Origin: Tribonema minus
Taxonomy: Eukaryota; Sar; Xanthophyceae; Tribonematales; Tribonemataceae
DNA: 64,000 bases
Assembly (NCBI GenBank): GCA_017506865.1
Contig: JAFCMP010000057.1
Span: forward strand, 1,116,001 to 1,180,000
Reading direction: 5' to 3'
The stretch's first letter is position 1. The number at the start of each line of letters is the position of its first letter. Under the pieces are notes generated by a model. It saw only the letters and a program-made list of their open reading frames with translations. It had not been told where the DNA came from and did not search any database. Position numbers and translations under genes: made by a program. Shown here in pieces: positions 35,401 through 45,619 of this stretch.

Positions 35401-36192
35401 TTTGCCGAACCCTTCTTGCGATATTGCCGAACCCCTTCTTGCGGATGCCAGTCCTGGCAGAAGCCGCCGACTTGCTGGGGTGGATGGCCTGGGCGACGTG
35501 GTCTTCTTAGAGCCGCCGCTGTTGCCGGTCTTGCTGCTGCTGGGTGGGGGGGGAGGGCTTCAGAAGAAGATGCGCCACCTTGCCAAAAGAAGAAGGAGAT
35601 GCATCGTTGTTGGCAAAGCCATAAAGGCAGCAGCGAGCTGAGAAGGGTTTAAGCACTGATATGCAGGTGTTTTTCTGCAGGCAACGTGAAACGCGAAACA
35701 TGACTGCGGTCGCTGCAGACAGGGCACGGGCGGCCAGTTCGGCATGCAGCAGCAAAGGGCTACCAAGAGGGGAGGGCGGCTGTAGCGACGACACGCATGT
35801 GTGGGCGCTTTGCCGATGAAGCAGGACAGGCTGATCAGGCGCATAACAAACCGACCTTGTTGCAGAGATAGCGCGTAGCTTAATGCAACAACTTGTGACG
35901 CACCAGGCAACGCTGATACACACAGCTTGCAAGAAATGCGCCCATCGGCAATGCCAAGGTGCAAGCCCAAACATGTACTGCAGTAATCACAAGAGCGGTT
36001 GGCCTGCGAGCGCCATTGAAGGCAGAGGGAGCGAGCGCGGACACGTCCGCCAGGCTTGCGACAAGAGCAGCGCACGCGACCCATCATCATGGTGCCTTGC
36101 ACATGAGGTCGCCAAAAGTGACCGTTGATGAATTATTTTCGCGCCAGGAGCTGCTGTGAGACCTTGAGGTAAAGCTTCACTACGGCGCAGCC
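35401..36192. other. Intergenic region, nothing recognised
   Basis: No exon or repeat is recognised upstream of the PWWP gene. The frames present lack family motifs. Confidence 0.5.
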
Positions 36193-37878
36193 ATGCGTCC
36201 ATCAGACTTTGAAGCGGAAGGCAATACTGTCATTGAGGTTGGCAGCATAGTGTGGGCTTGGCATGACGCCGACGGCTACCAGTGGTGGCCTGGCGAGGTA
36301 AGGGGACAGTAGAGGCCTCATGCTTTGTTGGAGATTGACCTCAGCGCAGCCGTACTCTTGGCTGACCTTGCCTCGTGCGCGTTGTCTGTGCGCAGGTACT
36401 GACGGTAGATGGTGAGAAAGTCACCGCGCAGTGCGGACAGGACGATCCTGAATGGGAAGGGGAGCTCAAGGATGTGCGCCCATTCGTTGAGGCCTGGCCA
36501 CATTGCCTCAACGTCCACTGGCGGTGTGACACACTCGACGGAGTGGGTGCCATGTACCAGAAGGATGTCACGCGGTTCGTAGCCCAGCACCTGGGCTGCG
36601 AGCTCGAGCGACTGCCGCAGTGGGGCGCAAGGTGCATGAGCTGCTGCCGCAAGACCATGCTCGCTCACACATGCGCTGGTTCATGAGGATAGCAGATGTT
36701 GCGGCACGGCAATCAGTGTGTGCAGTTGCCTGACACCAACATCAACACTGGACCCGTGACTCATCTGCAGGTCCCGCTTCCCCAAGTACGCCGAGGAGCT
36801 TCGCAAGTTCCTGGTGAGAGAGGACGATGCCCTCAGGGCTCAGCGGCAGCCGTCACTGCCGAGCACTGCCGCAAAGGCTCACCGCCACAAGGCCGGCAGC
36901 AGCACCGTCAAGTCGGAGGCCCGGAAGCGCAGCGGCAGCACCGCATCCGCCTCGCACGAGCACGCTGCTGATACGTCAGCGGCGCCTCCGGTCAAAAACC
37001 GACGTGCAGCGTCTGAGGGCACCGCCGAGGGGCGCACGAGGGGTGTCCGCAGCGGCGCAGGCGTGCCATTCCCTGAGCCAGCGCCACAGAGTGACAAGCA
37101 AAGGAGCAGCAGCAGCGCTCAGGTGAAGCGTCCCCCGCGCAGCTCACGCGCTCCGTCCCCTGCCGCCGAAGCACGTGCGGAGCATGACAACGAGCGCACG
37201 GCAGCCCAGCGGCAGCAGCAACAGCAGCCACTTGCAGGCGCCGGCAGCAGCGGCGGCGGCGGCGGCAGCGAACACGTCTCACGGGTGCCCAGCGCAACCG
37301 CCGATGCTGCCGCTGATCTGGCGTCGCAAGACGAGGAGCGCACAGGCGCGAAGGAGCGGCGCGATGTCGGCCTCCGTCAGTCAACTTCAACTTTGCAGCA
37401 GACCAAGGAGGACGAGCACCCCCGGCATGGCGGCAGCGGGAAGGCGAGCCGCGGCAGCAGCAAACAGCAGAGGCAGGAGCCTCCGCGCAAGCAGAGTCGA
37501 GCCGCTGACGCATCGCAAGCGGAGGAGGAGCTGAGCGGCGGATCGCAGGAGAACTCGCAGAAGGCAGTGAATGTTGCCGGCAGCGGCGGGGGCGGCAGCG
37601 AAGTTCGCCGCCGCAGCACATCAGCAGATGAGCACCGCGGTGCGCGCAAACGCGCTAAAGTCGGCGTCCGTCGCGGCAGCGATGATGCGGCATCAGCGGC
37701 AAGCAGCGGCGGCGGCGGCAGCGGCGCGGAGATCAGCGCGCTGCTCACCGGCTTGCCGTTCACCAAGGCGGTCGGAGAGCGGACCGGCATCCTGATTGCA
37801 GCGCTGTTTCAAGGAGTAAGGAAAACGGACGGGGAGCCCGGTGATTGCATGCAGTACCTGCGGAGGTGCGTTGAGTGA
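36193..37878 (+). CDS. PWWP-domain chromatin-type protein, gene 1
   Basis: Three exons: 36193-36297, 36396-36631 and 36771-37878, joined in phases 0 and 2 by introns starting GTAAGG and GTGCAT and ending in CAG. ATG at 36193 starts a compact exon encoding VGSIVWAWHDADGYQWWPGE, the signature of a PWWP (Tudor-family) domain that reads histone or DNA marks in the nucleus. Exon 2 completes it (VTAQCGQDD, KDVRPFVEAW) and exon 3 begins with the helix FPKYAEELRKFL. The rest is a disordered tail rich in Ser, Arg, Gly and Gln with basic patches. The stop is TGA at 37876. A donor-like GGAG|GTGCGT lies just before it, so a further exon is possible. No catalytic domain is seen; a reader or adaptor role is inferred. 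Confidence 0.75.
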
Positions 37879-38997
37879 CGGTTTCGGAGGGAGTGGGTCA
37901 GGGGGGGGGAGGGGGGGTGCATCGGACTTGGCGTGACGTGCTGATCAGCAGCAGCGATGCAGTGCGCATGTATAGCTCTGCAGGTGTAGGAATTACTGTT
38001 GCGCACACGCGGTGCTGTATTGTGTTGTAGCTAGCATACAAGTATTGAGCAGGTACCGCCATTAACGACAGTATACAGCCTGCAGTGCAGCGGAGCATGT
38101 GGGCCGCGGTGTGTATTGGTCTGCGAGTGAGTGGTCTTGGAGTGGCGGATCGGCGAATCATCTCAAAAGTAGGGCATATTTCTTTCTGGCAGCTGTTGTT
38201 ATTAGTACTTTCTAGCGTCAGCGCCTGGCGCCCAGTGACTCCCTCTGCTTATCTTTATGACATCGGGGTTTACGTAGATAGCCACAATCTCCAGTTCAGG
38301 GCCCATTACGGTGACCTTGGCCTGCATGAAAACTTTGAGATGGAGTCTACGTGGAGCTGGGTGGCCCTAAGACGGGTCTGTCTGTGGGGGGAGAGTCTTG
38401 TAGCTTTGTTTGGTATCCCTGCTAGTATGTGGGGGACAGTCGCTTGCGGGTGCTTTGTTGGGGGTGATGTGGGGGGCGGGGTGTGGCGTGCAACCTTTGC
38501 ATGCTACATCCAAGAGTGAGAACAAGGCGACACACCTACAACATGGCATTTCCACAGCCACAAGTGGAATATAATAAAAGTACTTGCACTGTGCAATACA
38601 TCTTTTTAAAAGCACTACCATTCGCTTTTCCTTTGCCTCTGTGCGATGCCAAGAAGCCGCTGTCTTTGTCCACGCAGCTCACTAGCAACATCAATGCAAG
38701 CTTTCAAGCATGTTCGACCAGACATTTTTGCCACCCGATGCGTGTGTGATACTTCAACTTTGACTCCACAGTACACTTCTAGTACACATACACACCAAAA
38801 AGGATTTGCAGTGAGCATGCTGAGCGCGCACTCACGTGTTGAAAGCTTGCGTGGCGTGGGCTCTTCTTAGGCCAGGCGGCATTCTATCCCAGTGTGTGGG
38901 CCAGCAGCGTGAGGGTTGTCCACTGACCAAGAGGAGCGGCTGGTCCCAGGCGCGCCGGGGGTCTGACCACTGTTGTTCAGCCAGACAATCTCCTAGC
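37879..38997. other. Intergenic region with an unassigned open stretch
   Basis: An open stretch near 38.21-38.37 kb (+) encodes SAYLYDIGVYVDSHNL and FEMESTWSWVALRR. It could be an exon, but its codons lack the G/C third-position bias of neighbouring genes and no family is recognised. On the minus strand near 38.90-38.99 kb a short frame (SDPRRAWDQPLLL) lies just beyond the stop of the next feature. Confidence 0.4.
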
Positions 38998-39340
38998 TTA
39001 GGTGTGCTGGGGGGTGATGGGGAAGGACGGGTACAGCGTTGGCGAGATGGTGTGGTGCCAGTGGGGCTTGAAATACAGCTGGTGGCCGGGGAAGGTGAGC
39101 ATGACCGATATGTTGCCAAAAACGCGCGGCACATCTCCTGCGTAGCGGAAGCCGCCTTGAGGCCTGCTGGCGGTGATCAGAGGCATCCGACGTCAGCGTT
39201 GCTTCTCGCTGTGTCCTCTGACGTCCCTGACGCTGGTACACCGACTGGAAGATACGCAATGGCAGCGCTCCTGCCAAGGTGGTCAGCAAATTGTAGAGCA
39301 TACTTTCAGCTGAAGCAAGGTTTATCTTGACTGTTGCCAT
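38998..39340 (-). CDS. Unrecognised protein, terminal exon(s)
   Basis: On the minus strand an open frame from 39186 to a TAA at 38998 encodes FRYAGDVPRVFGNISVML and TFPGHQLYFKPHWHHTISP. It is compositionally protein-like and unlike the low-complexity noise around it. A second frame from 39340 (MATVKINLASAESMLYNLL) may be the upstream coding part, with a junction near the CCAG/CAAG sites at about 39.16-39.18 kb. I do not recognise the family and the start is uncertain. Confidence 0.4.
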
Positions 39341-40749
39341 ATCATGAATGCATCAAATAAGATCCTTCAGATGCACATCACCGCACAGTCGATTGAGCTA
39401 GAAACTTCGCTGCTGGCGCTTCTGCCCCCCGCACAGCTGATGCTTGTGCATGGAGCCCCTGGCTCCAGTAAGATTGCTGAGCGTACGTGAACAATATTGA
39501 TGAGCCGTGCAGCGGATACACGCGTGTGCCGCATGATTTCGGCACACGCTTTGCAGCAGAGCGCTGAACACGCTTCAGGCCAGCAGCCCTCCTAGCGTGA
39601 AGCGAAGTTCACTGAGAGCGTGTTCACTTAACAGATGCAGCTCCTTCTACCTGTGCTAGGCCAGCAAGCCACTGCCTACTACTTGTGCTGACTCTTTCTA
39701 CGAGCAAGCTCGGGAGTCGCATCATCCGCTTGCACCATTTCAGGCCAGCGAACATGCTGCTGCACTTTGCAGACTCAGCTTGCTGTTACCTTTAACGAGT
39801 GCTCACTTCGAACCGGTCACTAGGTAACACTCAAACACGTAGTCACCCGCTGCTGTGAAGCGATCGCCGACTGCTGCGCCGAATGCGAGGAGCGCTCGCG
39901 TAGTTCGCCTGATGCTGCTGTGTTTATGTGTGTCACTTGGCAGTGCACCAGTCACGGCCATGAACAGCATCAGCGCTGTTGTGCAGTTTTTTAAGGGTTA
40001 GGGTTAGGGTTAGCCTAACCCTAACCCTGACCCTAACCCTCACGGCATACAAAAAGGTGATGTAACAACACGTCTACAAGGCACAAGCCAATTGCAGGTG
40101 GCTTCTTGTCTTAGACAGCAGGGGATGGGCGCAGTGCGCGGACCTGCTGCCTGTCGTAACAGAAGCCACCACGCCGATGCTGCCAAGTAATAACCAAACG
40201 CGGCGAATGCGTCAGTGCTCATGTAGCCTGTGTGTCTCACGTAGTCAACCTGAAATCCGCACTTTACATATCATCAGTGTTTCAGTCAAACGTCATGTAC
40301 ATTTTGAATTACGTGACCCTGCTGTTTTAGTGATGCAATTTGCCATTGCACCGATCATGGCCGCGCACGTCGCCGGTCACCCGGCGTTCAGGTGACCTCA
40401 CGGGAGAAGAACAGTCCGCTTTCGCGGCGAAGCGGCGTGTGACGCACGCCTCCCAGTGGCGCGGACGCTGTGCTGATGCTACCTGATATGCGAGCGCCTT
40501 TCCCACACCATGTTGCCTAGCAGGGACCCCCCCCCCCCCCCCCCCCCCGCCGCGTGCACCCCGCAGTCACCATGACATACGATCACCAATTTCCTGAGCA
40601 CCCCGATCACCGCCGTCGCATTCGGCGCCGCGACACGCACGCACTTAACCTTGCCGCACAGGTGTCAGTCCCTCTACACAGGTCATCTGTCAATTTTGCA
40701 GAGACCCGTGTTTTCATTAAACCGTCGCCACCCCGCGCTGCGCGCGCAG
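39341..40749. other. Intergenic region containing a head-to-head telomeric repeat
   Basis: No gene is recognised. It holds the inverted telomeric repeat at 39994-40040, a C22 run at 40527-40548, and at its right end the upstream flank of the ghost exon copy. The missing first exon of PWWP gene 2 would be expected here but was not found. Confidence 0.5.
39994..40040. repeat. Head-to-head interstitial telomeric repeat (TTAGGG)n/(CCCTAA)n
   Basis: About three GGGTTA units run directly into about four CCCTAA-type units, one of them CCCTGA, with no spacer. This order is the signature of an end-to-end fusion or of an insertion of telomeric DNA at a break. Confidence 0.85.
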
Positions 40750-40795
40750 GTCCTCGGCTACGACACCGACGCCGACGAGTACGTTGTGACATGCG
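40750..40795 (+). repeat. Ghost copy of the 5' edge of the PWWP gene 2 exon
   Basis: About 45 bases starting at the acceptor (encoding VLGYDTDADEY) repeat the start of exon 40941, 191 bp upstream, with the preceding intron end also similar. After this the match is lost. Confidence 0.85.
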
Positions 40796-42850
40796 CATCA
40801 TTCTTCATTCATTCACATAGTATAGCTGGATCGTGCTTTCGCTCATTGTCCAATATTCCTCACTGCTGGCCTCAAAAAGAAGCCTGGGCCTTGTCTCAGT
40901 CCCAGTGTGGTTGACCGTTCTCTGCGCACGCGCGACGCAGGTCCTCGGCTACGACGCCGACGCAGACGAGTACGAAGTGGAGTGCGAGGAGGACGCGCGC
41001 ATCGAGCCGTGGCAGGGCCCCGCGGCGCAGATGATGGCGTTCGTCGACGGCTGGGCGGAGGCGACGCGCGTCATCCGCGACATACAGACGCGCATCGGCC
41101 GCGACTTCTACGGCGACCTCGTGCGCGCCGTCGCCGCGTACCGGCGCTGCGCGCCCGCGGCGCTGCCGCAGATGGCGCCGAGGTGAGCGCTGCCGCCGCC
41201 GCCACTTTCGCTGTTGCTGCCGCCGCCGCTGCTGCTGCTGTCGCCGCCGCTGCTCCTGCCGCTGCCGCTGCGCGCCGCTGTCCGAGTTCTGCGGCGCGAT
41301 GCGTCAGCCCCTGTGTCACGAAACGCGCTGCGTAACGCGTTTACGTAGCTGGCCTTGCATATCAGATGTGCATAAGCGTGGGATTGGCGCAGCAGCAGTG
41401 CTCAACTATGGGCGCTGCGGGGCCGCCGCGCTGGCGCCGGCGATGTCGGAGACGATATGACGGCGGCTGCTGCTGCTGCTGCTACGTGCTTGCGGTGATG
41501 CGCTGAAGTGCACTGCTGCTGACTCCGTTGGTGATGCACCGCTTGCCGCGCAAGCGTGTGTGAGTGTGAGTGTCATAGTCCGTACAGCAAAGACGCGCTG
41601 CCGCGCGTGCCGCTGTTTGACAGCGCTGCGCGGAAGTGCCGCCGCCGCCGCTGGCTGCGCGCCGGACGCTTGCGAGGACCTGCTGCGCGCTTTGCACACG
41701 CCCTGAGCCGCGCTGTGGCGCGTCGTCGCGTCGCCGCGACGGCGGTGCGTGCATCTCCCGCGCTGAACGCGATGCGTTGCGCGTGCCGGCCTCCGCCCCT
41801 CGATGTTCGGAGGGTGTCGCATACGAGCTCTGTCATTTGTTGCCAGGGACAGACGCACTGCCGCAGCTGCTTGCATGGAGGTCGCCCCCGTCGCTGTGAT
41901 GCTGTGAGACGCGGTCGCGTGCGACGCGCTCCCATCGCAGATGGCAGTTGAAGTTAAGTGGTGGCGCTGGACCCGCGTGCAGGAGCTCTGCGACTGACGC
42001 GCCTCCCTCTAGCTTCGGAATAGTCGCCTTGAGATGATATATACGATATACCATCTAGTCTCTCAGATCATTATTGCGGCGCGGCGCTCTCTAAAACGTC
42101 CCCCTAGGTTTCCCCTTCTCTGCTCCCTCCCCGCAATGCTTTCTGCGATGCGGGTTGTGCTAGCGCATGTGGGCATCTCGCTCAAGCTGCTGCCGCTGCC
42201 TCTGCCCTCTCTTCTCTGCAAACAGAGAGCGCTGGAACACGTACATCAACGCGCTGCACAGCTTCGTCCTCGCAGGTCCGGCGCCGGAGCTGCCGCCGCC
42301 GCCGCCGGAAGCCGCGGCAGCAGCGGCGGCAGCCAAGGCGGCGGCAGGGACCAAGGGGCAGCACGCAGGGCCGCCGGCGAAACCGACACCGGCGGCAGCG
42401 ACGGCAGCGCACGCGCGCAGCAGCAGCGGCGGCGACGGCGACGGCAGCGGCGGCAAGCGGCAGAAGGTGGCGCAGAACGGCAGCGACTCCGCCGCCGCCT
42501 TCGTCGTCAACAAGATCCCCGACGACAGCGACGACAACGAGGAGGGCAAGGGCAAGTGGGACCTGTCCGGCGCACCGCGGCGCCGCCCGAGCAGCGGCAA
42601 GCCCGCCGGCGCCGCCGCCGTGAAGGCGGAGAACGGCGGCAGCGACCTGGGGGAGGGGAGCGGGGGCGAGGAGGAGGGGGGGGAGGGGGGCATCTGGGGG
42701 AAGCCCGGGGGCGTGCTGAGCGACCTCGGGCCCGGCTGGGAGGAGCAGGCGGCGCTCATGGCGGCGGTGATCTTCAGCAGCGCGGCGGCGAGCGCCGACG
42801 CGGAGCTGTTGCGCACCGCGGGCTGCGCCGCGGAGCCCAGCCCGCAATGA
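40750..42850 (+). CDS. PWWP-family paralogue, gene 2 (first exon not found)
   Basis: Two exons: 40941-41182 and 42226-42850 (stop TGA), joined in phase 2 across GTGAGCGCTG...AACAG. Exon 40941 encodes VLGYDADADEYEVECEED, FVDGWAEATRVI, FYGDLVRAVAAYRR and LPQMAPR. It matches PWWP gene 1 exon 2 in length, phases and motif order (FVEAW, DVTRFVAQH, LPQWGAR). The next exon starts ERWNTYINALHSFV, parallel to the FPKYAEELRKFL helix. The tail is Ala/Gly-rich with an acidic patch (DDSDDNEEGK). The expected WWPG exon upstream is not visible, so the gene may be truncated or start beyond an unrecognised exon. A partial copy of exon 40941 lies at 40750-40795. Confidence 0.6.
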
Positions 42851-45619
42851 CAGCGGTGGGGGGGCGGCTTGGGAGGGGGCGGGGGCGGGAGAAGGCGCGG
42901 CGCTGCGCTGCTGTTGCCGCCGTGGCGATAGGCAGCGCGTGAGCTGCTACATTTGCCCCTGGAATTCAGGGGGCGCGCTGGCCATTTCCCCATTTCTCAC
43001 GCTACGCCCTCATGGCACGAATTGAAGGGGGGGGGGGGGGGGAGGCTGTCAGCGCCGCATCGTGGTTGGCGTGCGTGGCTGCATTGTTCATGTCCCTCCT
43101 GTCGTCTTGCATGGTGGGGCGGGCTACATCACTTCCTTCACCCCCCCACCACCACCCCACAGTGTGTTGGTACACACCTCAGTGTCCCAAGGAGTCGCAA
43201 GTTTTTGCCTGCAACAAAGGGGCTCGTGGGTACAGGTTGAACCAGACATCAGCGGGATCTGCTGACATCAAGCATGCCGATGACGCAATTCACCCTCGGC
43301 ACAGACGGCAACAGTATGGCTGCTGGACAAGCGCCGGCAGCAGCAGTTGCGACAGCTGCCGCAACAGCGGCAGCGACAGAGGCATTGACGGCAGCATGCG
43401 AGCCGGCAGTGCAGCCGGCGCCTGCCAGTAAGGTGGCAGCGGCGGCGGCGGCAGTGGCGGCGGCAGTGGCGGCGGCAGCGGCGGCGGCGGCGGCAGCGGC
43501 GGCGGCGGCAGCAGCAGAGCAGCGGCAAGCCCATGTGTCGCTGCTCGCACCAGATGCACGGCCCTATCGCTGCAGCGATCGCACCCACCTCCCTTACTGT
43601 ATGCATATGCCCGTGCGATCAATGGGCTGTGGTGGCGGAGCGAGGCGTTGTGCGGACCGGTTTCCGCGATTCGTTCTACAGCACGGATGTCGATCTGTGC
43701 AGCCATGTCCTGTGCTTTGGCGGAGTGTCTAAAGTGCAGAGGGCGCGCGTGCGGAGGCGAGCAGACATAATAGACAGCGCAAAGAGCACTCGAAAGCGGG
43801 TGCGCCCTGAGCATATTTGTACAGTGCGTAATGCGCGGCTAGTCGCTTGCACAGAAGTAATGCAGCCGTCAACTCTGCCCTCGTGTCTATTCTGCCCCTC
43901 TTCCTTTTTGATGTTTCTCTTTTGATCTCATCTTCTTGGCGCAGATGGGGGTTGCTTGCATTGGTGGCGCTGCTGTTTGCCTTGGATCTGCCATCATTGC
44001 TGTACATCATCATCAGCATGTGTGTTGCTGCTGTTGCTGTTTATGGCCACATTGCCTTGTGTGCTCGTCCATCACATCAATGCAAGTAGGATGCTCAGCC
44101 CCCATGGGGACGTGTGCCGTCGTGCGCTGTCGCAACAGCAGTATTTGAAGCTTGATGTGCTCAGCACACAGAGGTCTCACATTTCTTCATTCATGGCAGA
44201 CACTACACCAGCTAGAAGCAGGTCGGCTAGGCCTGTGTGCATGTACATTGCCTACACACTTGATGCCAGAGCTAGAAGGGTCAGAAACACAGCCAGCCCA
44301 TGGCTTGGCAGGTACTGGAACCGTTTCAGAGTTGGGACGAAAGTAACTCGTTGCTCGTGCGCGTAGAAGCACTCGTACACAAGTACTCGTGCAGTAGACG
44401 ATGAGTACTCGTATTTTTTTTCATTCTCGCTCATGTAGGGTGATAAACTGTGCATGACAACAAGAAATAGAATATTATAGAAGTATCCAACATGCGGTCA
44501 AGGCTCTCACCGCCAAGTGAAACAATGGATGCTTGGGCGCCCCTGCTGCAGGCCCATGTTTGTGACACGCTAGCGCACCAAACCTGCTCCTAGCACAGCG
44601 CAGAGTTCACTGCAACAAGCCACGTGTGATCATGGTGCAAGACAACAAGCAGTATAGCCAGCACGGGGGGAGCAGTGAGGACGTCCTGTAATGTAATGTC
44701 TAATTGCATTATACCAGGTGACGACGAACGACAATGGCGGGTGGGGGGCTCAACGCAACGCAACGCGCAGGGCCATGCGCGCGCGTGCATTCACCCCGCA
44801 ACACACAGCAACGCAAGACTTCTTTGCATCGGTGCATCTGCGCGCACACAGCGGCGCTCGGTCTACATGAATCTAACTTCACACGGTGACGCGACGCGCA
44901 CCAGCGCAACGCGCTGCGCGGAACGCGGGTCCATTACTGCTGCTCTGTGCATGAGCAAGTAGATTACGCATAGGCGCTCTCATACACACGTAGACTATAG
45001 GCGCGCCAGGTCATGCTGGCAATTACTCGCGGTGCTTGGGCTTTGCTGAGTGTACCCCCCCCCTTGCAAGCCCAGTCGCTGCTGTCGCCTGCGCGGGGGT
45101 GATTAGTTGAAAGGGCGGCATTGCGGACTGGCTGCTAAGCGGCTTCCAGAACAACCACTTTAATCTACCTACTTGTGGTGTGTTGAGTGTGATGAGCGTG
45201 GCTGTACAACGCAAAACATCCCTGTGTGCGCGGGTCAAGACGGGGGGCTAAGCAGCTGCCAGGGGGCCGGGTAGGAAGTGGTGGTAGTGCAGGCCATCAC
45301 GCAAAGGCGGTCGGAAAAGCGTCGCCCCGCGAGGTGCTTGCCTCCCCCCCCACTTTCCCATCTCAACCTGCAAAGGGAGGGCAGGGGTGAGTGCGGGGGG
45401 GGGGCGAGGCACTTCGAGCCGACACTGCAACAGTAGCAGCGGGGCGGCGGCGGTGGGGGGACGGGGGGGTAGATGCCAGCGGAGCCGTCCAAAACTTGGG
45501 GGCTCACAGGCGGGGCTGAAGCGCAGCGGCAGCGGCTGCAGCAGCAGCGCCGCATGCGCTGCGCGCGAGAGGCTGCGGCGGCACCGTGCCGCGCCGCCGC
45601 CGCGCGCTGAGTGCCGGGA
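42851..45619. other. Intergenic region, low complexity, no gene recognised
   Basis: It contains a G-rich run near 43025, an Ala-coding (GCG)n/(GCA)n tract at 43.43-43.52 kb, and an ACTCGT-rich stretch at 44.34-44.42 kb. The longest frames are explained by the triplet tract and show no domain. Confidence 0.5.

Noticed and set aside
38085-38519. Plus-strand frame of 144 codons as a confident gene
   Set aside because: Parts look protein-like, but codon bias differs from neighbours, no family is recognised and splice limits are unclear; mentioned only as a possible exon.
36396-42225. A single PWWP gene spanning both paralogous blocks
   Set aside because: The end of the first block (phase 2 if spliced) does not match the phase 0 start of exon 40941, and no linking exon was found. 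Two genes is the simpler reading.
43274-43732. Ala-rich plus-strand frame of 152 codons
   Set aside because: The length is explained by a GCG/GCA triplet tract. There is no domain and no supporting splice structure.
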